NCBI GenBank assembly: GCA_016716425.1
Contig: JADJWJ010000001.1
Coordinates: 176,001-240,000, forward strand
Direction of reading: 5' to 3'
Length of the DNA stretch: 64,000 nucleotides
From: Betaproteobacteria bacterium
Lineage (GTDB): Bacteria; Pseudomonadota; Gammaproteobacteria; Burkholderiales; Casimicrobiaceae
The translations under genes and the position numbers were made by a program. The notes under the pieces were generated by a model. That model did no database searches and had not been told where the DNA came from. It saw nothing but the letters and a program-made list of their open reading frames with translations. Below are positions 60,290 to 64,000 of the stretch, piece by piece (position 1 is the stretch's first letter; every line of letters starts with the position of its first letter).

Positions 60290-60362
60290 GCGTCGCTCCT
60301 TGCCGTCAGGTCGTGCGCCCGGTCCGGGGCTCGATCGGGAACCGGATCTTCCCGCTCCCGCG

Positions 60363-60881
60363 CTACTTCTTCTGCGCCTGGAACGCCTGGCTGATCTCGA
60401 TCTGCGTCAGCTCGCTGCAGACGTGGTTCCAGGTGGGGATGTGGATGAACGCGAGCCACTTCGCGGGCTCGCTGCCGCGGTTGTAGTGCTTGTGCTCGAT
60501 GCCGTCCGGATGCATCGGCAGCAGCACGCAGTCGCCCTTCTCCCACTCGAAGACCTCGCCGTTCACCTCGGTCGCACCGCGTCCCTCGATGATGAAGAGC
60601 ACCAGGCCGCCCTGGTGCCGATGCTTGCCCGACTGCTTCTTGATGTCGTGGATGAACACCCACCAGTCGTTGAGCACGGTCTCCGGGTACTCCTTTTCCA
60701 GGATGTACCACTTGAGGAAGCCCTGGCGCGACAGCTCCCACTCGCGATCGGAGTCCTTGACGACGATCTGCCCGGTCATCCCGTGGTCGACGAAGTCGCC
60801 CCGGCTCTTGTACGCGGCGTCGTACTTGAGGCCGGGTCCGGCTTCCTGCTCGCGCGTCCGGGTTCGGGTCAGGTCGGCCAT
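60363..60881 (-). CDS. Cupin-domain protein
   Basis: A 172-residue cupin with GFLKWYILEKEYPETVLNDW, then GKHRHQGGLVLFIIEGRGAT, EVNGEVFEWEKGDCVLLPMH and DGIEHKHYNRGSEPAKWLAF. The HRHQGG...E and H...H residues form a plausible metal site. It is the first gene of the minus-strand operon, divergent from the IclR gene, with two palindromes between. Two different cupins in one operon suggest a ring-processing or ligand-binding role, but substrate is unknown. Confidence 0.8.
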   Translation of the reverse strand: MADLTRTRTREQEAGPGLKYDAAYKSRGDFVDHGMTGQIVVKDSDREWELSRQGFLKWYILEKEYPETVLNDWWVFIHDIKKQSGKHRHQGGLVLFIIEGRGATEVNGEVFEWEKGDCVLLPMHPDGIEHKHYNRGSEPAKWLAFIHIPTWNHVCSELTQIEISQAFQAQKK

Positions 60882-60899
60882 CGCGGCTCCTCACGGGGA

Positions 60900-61010
60900 A
60901 GTTCAATATGTGGAACAGCACGTCGCGGCGCCCCACACGTCGGAAGTCTATGCGTGCACGCGCGGGCGCCGCAAGGACGCCGGGCGTGATTTAATTCCAC
61001 TATATGGAAT
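60900..61010. promoter_or_regulatory. Divergent control region with two IclR-type palindromes
   Basis: ATTCCACTATATGGAAT at 60994-61010 is a perfect 6-base inverted repeat with 5-base spacer, and it overlaps the IclR start at 61004. A related half-site arrangement GTTCAATATGTGGAAC lies at 60901-60916, next to the cupin start side. Sharing of TTC-N8-GGAA spacing suggests the same protein binds both, giving autoregulation and control of the operon. Confidence 0.55.
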
Positions 61011-61798
61011 CGCGCCACCCACCTCGCCGTCGACTCCCGCCGTCGGCCGGCGGCGTGCCCGGCGCGCAGGGTGTGCGTCGCGTCGCCGACCTGCTGCGCG
61101 CGATCGCCTCCCGCGGCGCTACGGGCGCGCGACTGGTCGACCTCGCGCGCCAGTGCCGGCTCGAGCCGCCGACCACGCATCGCCTGCTGAAGGCCCTGGA
61201 CGCGGAGGGGCTGGTCGCACGCGACCAGTCCGCGCGCACGTACACACTGGGGCCGCTCACGTTCGAGCTCGGACTCGCCGCAGCGCACCACTTCCGCGCG
61301 CGCGACCTGTGCGCGCAGGCGCTGCAGGCGATCGCCGATCGCACGGGCGACACGGTGTTCCTGTCGATGCGCAGCGGGCTCGACACCGTCTGCATCGACC
61401 GCCGCGAGGGCCGGTTTCCGATCAAGACGTTGACGCTCGACGTCGGCACGCGCCGGCCGCTGGGACTCGGCGCGGGAGGGCTCGCACTGCTGGCGGCGCT
61501 GGACGATGCCGAGATCGAGGTGGTCCTCGGGGCGAACGCCTGGCGGCTGGCCGCCTACGACGGCATGCGCGCGCCGGTGCTGCTGGACATGGTCCGGCGC
61601 ACGCGCAAGCTCGGCTACGCACTCAACGACCGCCAGGCGACTCCCGGTGCGATGTCGGTCGGCCTCGCCATTCCGGCGCGCCAGGGCGCGCCTGCGCTCG
61701 CCATCAGCGTCGGCGCCATTGCGAGCCGCATGCAATCGGCGCGGCAGCGCGAAATAGCGAAGATCGTGCGCAGCGAGATCCGGTCGCTGTCCACGTAG
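61004..61798 (+). CDS. IclR-family transcriptional regulator
   Basis: A 264-residue regulator. Winged helix at about 25-80 (VADLLRAIASRGATGARLVD, then LEPPTTHRLLKALDAEGLVA), then an effector domain with TVFLSMRSGLDTVCIDRREG, RRPLGLGAGGLALLAALDDA and a C-terminal SVGLAIPARQGAPALAISVG. The start codon lies inside the palindrome at 60994-61010, a sign of autoregulation. It probably senses the aromatic acid handled by the divergent operon. Confidence 0.9.
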   Translation: MESRHPPRRRLPPSAGGVPGAQGVRRVADLLRAIASRGATGARLVDLARQCRLEPPTTHRLLKALDAEGLVARDQSARTYTLGPLTFELGLAAAHHFRARDLCAQALQAIADRTGDTVFLSMRSGLDTVCIDRREGRFPIKTLTLDVGTRRPLGLGAGGLALLAALDDAEIEVVLGANAWRLAAYDGMRAPVLLDMVRRTRKLGYALNDRQATPGAMSVGLAIPARQGAPALAISVGAIASRMQSARQREIAKIVRSEIRSLST

Positions 61799-61879
61799 CG
61801 GCGCCGACCGCGAAGGACGCGGCGCAGCGGGTTGCGGTCCGGCTGCCGCGCCCGCGCCGACGGCGGCGCGCCCGCCGCG

Positions 61880-62632
61880 TCACATCTGCTTGAACAGATG
61901 CACGTAGTTCTCGCCGACCGGCAATGTCTCCTTGCGGTCCTTGAGCTTCACCTGCAGGTGGCCACGCAGGTCGCGGTGGACGCCCGCGATCGCCTTGACG
62001 CTGACCAGCGCCGAGCGGTGGATCTGCCAGAACGCCTGCGGGTCGACCTCGTCGGCGAGCGCCTTCAGCGGCCGCCGGATCAGCGCCTCGGAATCGGGCG
62101 TCACCACGAGCGTGTACTTGTGGTCGGAGCGGAAGTACAGGATTTCGTCGACGGTGATCACGCGCAGCGCGTCGCCCTGCGACGCGGTGATCCAGCGCAG
62201 GTACTCCTTGCGCTGGCCGAGTGTGGCCGCCAGCGACTGCAGGAGCCCGGTCAGGTCGGCAGGCGGCCCGGCGAGGCGCTGTTTGAGCCGCGCGATCGTC
62301 GCGTCGAGCCGGGCGGGCGAGATCGGCTTCATCACGTAGTCGACCGCGCCCTCCTCGAACGCGGCGACCGCGTACTTGTCGTAGGCGGTGACGAAGACGA
62401 CGTGGCAGCGCCCGCTCGCGCGCCGCGCGACCTCGAGGCCGGACAGCCCGGGCATCTCGATGTCGAGGAACAGGATGTCGGGTGGCGCACCGGCCAGCGC
62501 CTGCGCGGCCGCGTCGCCGTCGGCGGCCTGCGCGACGACGGCGAGTTCCGGCCACTGGTCGGCGAGCATCTCGACCAGCTCTTCGCGCAGGACGGGCTCG
62601 TCCTCAGCGACGATCGCCGTCGGCGCCTTCAT
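61880..62632 (-). CDS. LytTR-type response regulator
   Basis: A 250-residue protein with an N-terminal receiver (AIVAEDEPVLREELVEMLAD; phospho-Asp57 in ILFLDIEMPGLSGLE; Lys in YVMKPISPARLDA) and a C-terminal LytTR DNA-binding domain (ASQGDALRVITVDEILYFRS, KYTLVVTPDSEALIRRPLKA and FWQIHRSALVSVKAIAGV). It overlaps the kinase gene by 29 bases. Together with the kinase it would control unknown targets. Domain arrangement resembles LytR/AlgR of the alginate regulatory group. Confidence 0.9.
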   Translation of the reverse strand: MKAPTAIVAEDEPVLREELVEMLADQWPELAVVAQAADGDAAAQALAGAPPDILFLDIEMPGLSGLEVARRASGRCHVVFVTAYDKYAVAAFEEGAVDYVMKPISPARLDATIARLKQRLAGPPADLTGLLQSLAATLGQRKEYLRWITASQGDALRVITVDEILYFRSDHKYTLVVTPDSEALIRRPLKALADEVDPQAFWQIHRSALVSVKAIAGVHRDLRGHLQVKLKDRKETLPVGENYVHLFKQM

Positions 62633-63740
62633 CGGGCAGCTCCATCGTGATGCGCAGCGCGCCGGTCGCGGTGACGCCGGTCGCGAGCTTTGCGGCGGTT
62701 CCGTACAGCGCGCGCAGGCGCTGCTGCACGCTCGCCACCGCGTCGCCGGCGTCGCCGGCCGGCGCGCGCGCGGGGCCGGCCACGGTCAGCGTGATCGCGA
62801 GCCGCGGCCCGTCGGCCGCCGCGCGCATCTCGACCGCCTCCGCCGGCGCGCCGTCGTGCCCTGTGGCCGCGGCCGCGTAACCGAGCAGCGGCAGAAGCAG
62901 CATCGGCGGCAGCCGCGCGTCGCGCACGGCGGCGTCGACGGCGACGTCGAACGCCGGGCGGCCGCCGCCGCGCGTGCGCAGGATGTCGAGGTAGGCGCCG
63001 GCGAGTTCGCACTCCCGCGCCACCGTCGACGTCGTCTGCTTGAGGTGCGGCAGCGCGGCGCGCAGGTACACGATCAGGTGGTCGAGCAGGCGCGTCGCCG
63101 TGACCGGCTCGGTGCCGTGCAGGCGCAACGCGTCGGCCAGCGTGTCGAACAGGAACTGCGGCTCGATGCACGCCTGCATCGCCTGCAGGCGCGACGCCTG
63201 CGCCTCCCGCGTCAGCCGCGCGCGCTCGAGCTCCGCGGCGCGCACCCGCGCGACGCGCTCGCCGGCCCGGCGCCGGTAGCGGTAGCCGATCGTCACGAAG
63301 CCGCAGATGATGAGGCTGTCCGGCAGCATGTTGGCCACGCGCGACACCACCGGCCACTGGTCCATCGTGCAGTGGCACGCGCCCAGGCCGAGCAGCGGGC
63401 CCAGCATCCGGAACAGCAGTTCGCCGCCGACCGCGGCGCCGACCGCGGCGGCCGCGTACGGCCCCGCGCGGTGCGGGTGCGCGCGCGTCGCGCGGTCGGC
63501 GACGGCGAGCAGCACGGCGAGCAGCAGCAGCGGAAGCGTGGCCTCCGCCACGAAGTGCGCGGCCATCCGCGCGGGCGCATTGCCGCCGTGCGCGAGCCAC
63601 CACCCCGTCGTGTTGGCGAGGCCCCACGCCGCGCCGGCCAGCACGGCGAGGCCGACGTGCGCGGCGGGCACGGCGAGGCGCGTCGCAGGCGGTCCGGATG
63701 CCGCGGCGATCGCCGCCGCGGACGGCGGTGAGGCGCTCAT
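62604..63740 (-). CDS. LytS/AlgZ-like sensor protein with altered histidine site
   Basis: A 378-residue protein with four to six membrane spans in its first 160 residues and a His_kinase-type (PF06580) signal region around ASRLQAMQACIEPQFLFDTL. The usual PHFLFN His is Gln (EPQFLFD), so autophosphorylation is doubtful. The C-terminal ATPase part (LPPMLLLPLLGYAAAATGHD, then LRALYGTAAKLATGV) is short and lacks strong N- and G-box motifs. It is between the response regulator and another kinase-like gene, with four-base overlap to the latter. It may be a partner or regulator of that second kinase. Confidence 0.78.
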   Translation of the reverse strand: MSASPPSAAAIAAASGPPATRLAVPAAHVGLAVLAGAAWGLANTTGWWLAHGGNAPARMAAHFVAEATLPLLLLAVLLAVADRATRAHPHRAGPYAAAAVGAAVGGELLFRMLGPLLGLGACHCTMDQWPVVSRVANMLPDSLIICGFVTIGYRYRRRAGERVARVRAAELERARLTREAQASRLQAMQACIEPQFLFDTLADALRLHGTEPVTATRLLDHLIVYLRAALPHLKQTTSTVARECELAGAYLDILRTRGGGRPAFDVAVDAAVRDARLPPMLLLPLLGYAAAATGHDGAPAEAVEMRAAADGPRLAITLTVAGPARAPAGDAGDAVASVQQRLRALYGTAAKLATGVTATGALRITMELPDEGADGDRR

Positions 63741-64000
63741 GCGGCCCGCGTGTCCGCCACCGGCCGCGCGGCCGGCAGCTCGATCGTGGCGACCACACCG
63801 GTGCCCGGCCGCTGCGCGAGCAGCAGCCGGGCCGCGCCGCCGTAGAGCGTGGTCAGGCGCGCCCGGATGTTCGCGAGCCCCACGCCTTCGCCGCCCGCGC
63901 CGTCGGCAAGGCCGCGCCCGGTGTCCGCGACCTGCAGGCGCAGCCGGCCGTCGACGTCGCGCGCCGTGATGCGCACTTCGCCGCCGCTCGGCAGCGGGGA
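63737..64000 (-). CDS. Histidine kinase, C-terminal ATPase part (cut by window end)
   Basis: 88 codons are visible to the window edge. They hold the HATPase G-boxes LQVADTGRGLADGAGGEGVG and GLANIRARLTTLYGGAARLL, then GTGVVATIELPA. This is the ending of a sensor kinase of the LytS-like group. Its stop overlaps the start of the next sensor gene by four bases (ATGA). The active-site His and membrane part lie outside the window. It is probably the competent kinase of the tri-gene system. Confidence 0.86.
   Translation of the reverse strand, partial: SPLPSGGEVRITARDVDGRLRLQVADTGRGLADGAGGEGVGLANIRARLTTLYGGAARLLLAQRPGTGVVATIELPAARPVADTRAA

Overview
The window is GC-rich, gene-dense bacterial DNA with ATGA-type overlaps, TAGAAT-like -10 elements and dispersed short inverted-repeat elements. 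Bug/TctC receptor, IclR regulators, LigAB, HmgA and several aromatic-type enzymes all fit a betaproteobacterium, most likely Burkholderiales-like. This is inferred from gene content; there is no rRNA or tRNA to confirm it. An implausible stretch of about 0.9 kb of G runs and a one-base frameshift in a C run suggest a draft or metagenome assembly.

Layout. 1-4.6 kb: the edge of pyruvate phosphate dikinase, a CBS protein behind two FNR-type boxes, protocatechuate 4,5-dioxygenase (ligAB), and a K+-channel gene with a small membrane partner. 4.8-10.8 kb: secreted or envelope proteins of unknown role. 10.8-18.3 kb: a catabolic run (TPP enzyme, carboxymuconolactone-decarboxylase-like protein, metallo-beta-lactamase-fold protein, FAD monooxygenase, small protein, homogentisate dioxygenase hmgA, enoyl-CoA hydratase). 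18.4-28.2 kb: two related lipoproteins, an IclR-controlled amidohydrolase/M20 peptidase/MFS set, a secreted protein, a second MFS, and an ArsR/ArsI-like pair. 28.2-33.9 kb: ThrE-like exporter, ClpX-like ATPase, a possible peptidase, transglutaminase and TlpA-like thioredoxin.

33.9-39.3 kb is the highlight: egtD, a TehB-like methyltransferase, a 107-residue membrane protein, a selD-type selenophosphate synthase, a TIGR04348-like glycosyltransferase and an EgtB-like enzyme. This matches the selenoneine pathway (senABC) plus hercynine supply by EgtD. The TehB-like and small-protein genes look operonic with senB-senC and may be uncharacterised accessory parts.

39.7-55.4 kb carries two ferredoxin-linked 2-oxoacid oxidoreductase sets. 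Set 1 has an NfnAB-like NAD(P)H/ferredoxin transhydrogenase pair, fused gamma-alpha and beta KOR subunits, and a 735-residue protein ending in a [4Fe-4S] ferredoxin domain. Set 2 has an NAD(P)H/ferredoxin oxidoreductase-like gene and a second KOR pair, split by the poly-G stretch. 55.5-61.8 kb is an unusual operon (4,5-dihydroxyphthalate-decarboxylase-like protein, Bug receptor, CDC48-type AAA ATPase, two cupins) divergent from an IclR regulator with matching palindromic operators. 61.9-64 kb is a LytTR-type two-component system, cut by the window end.
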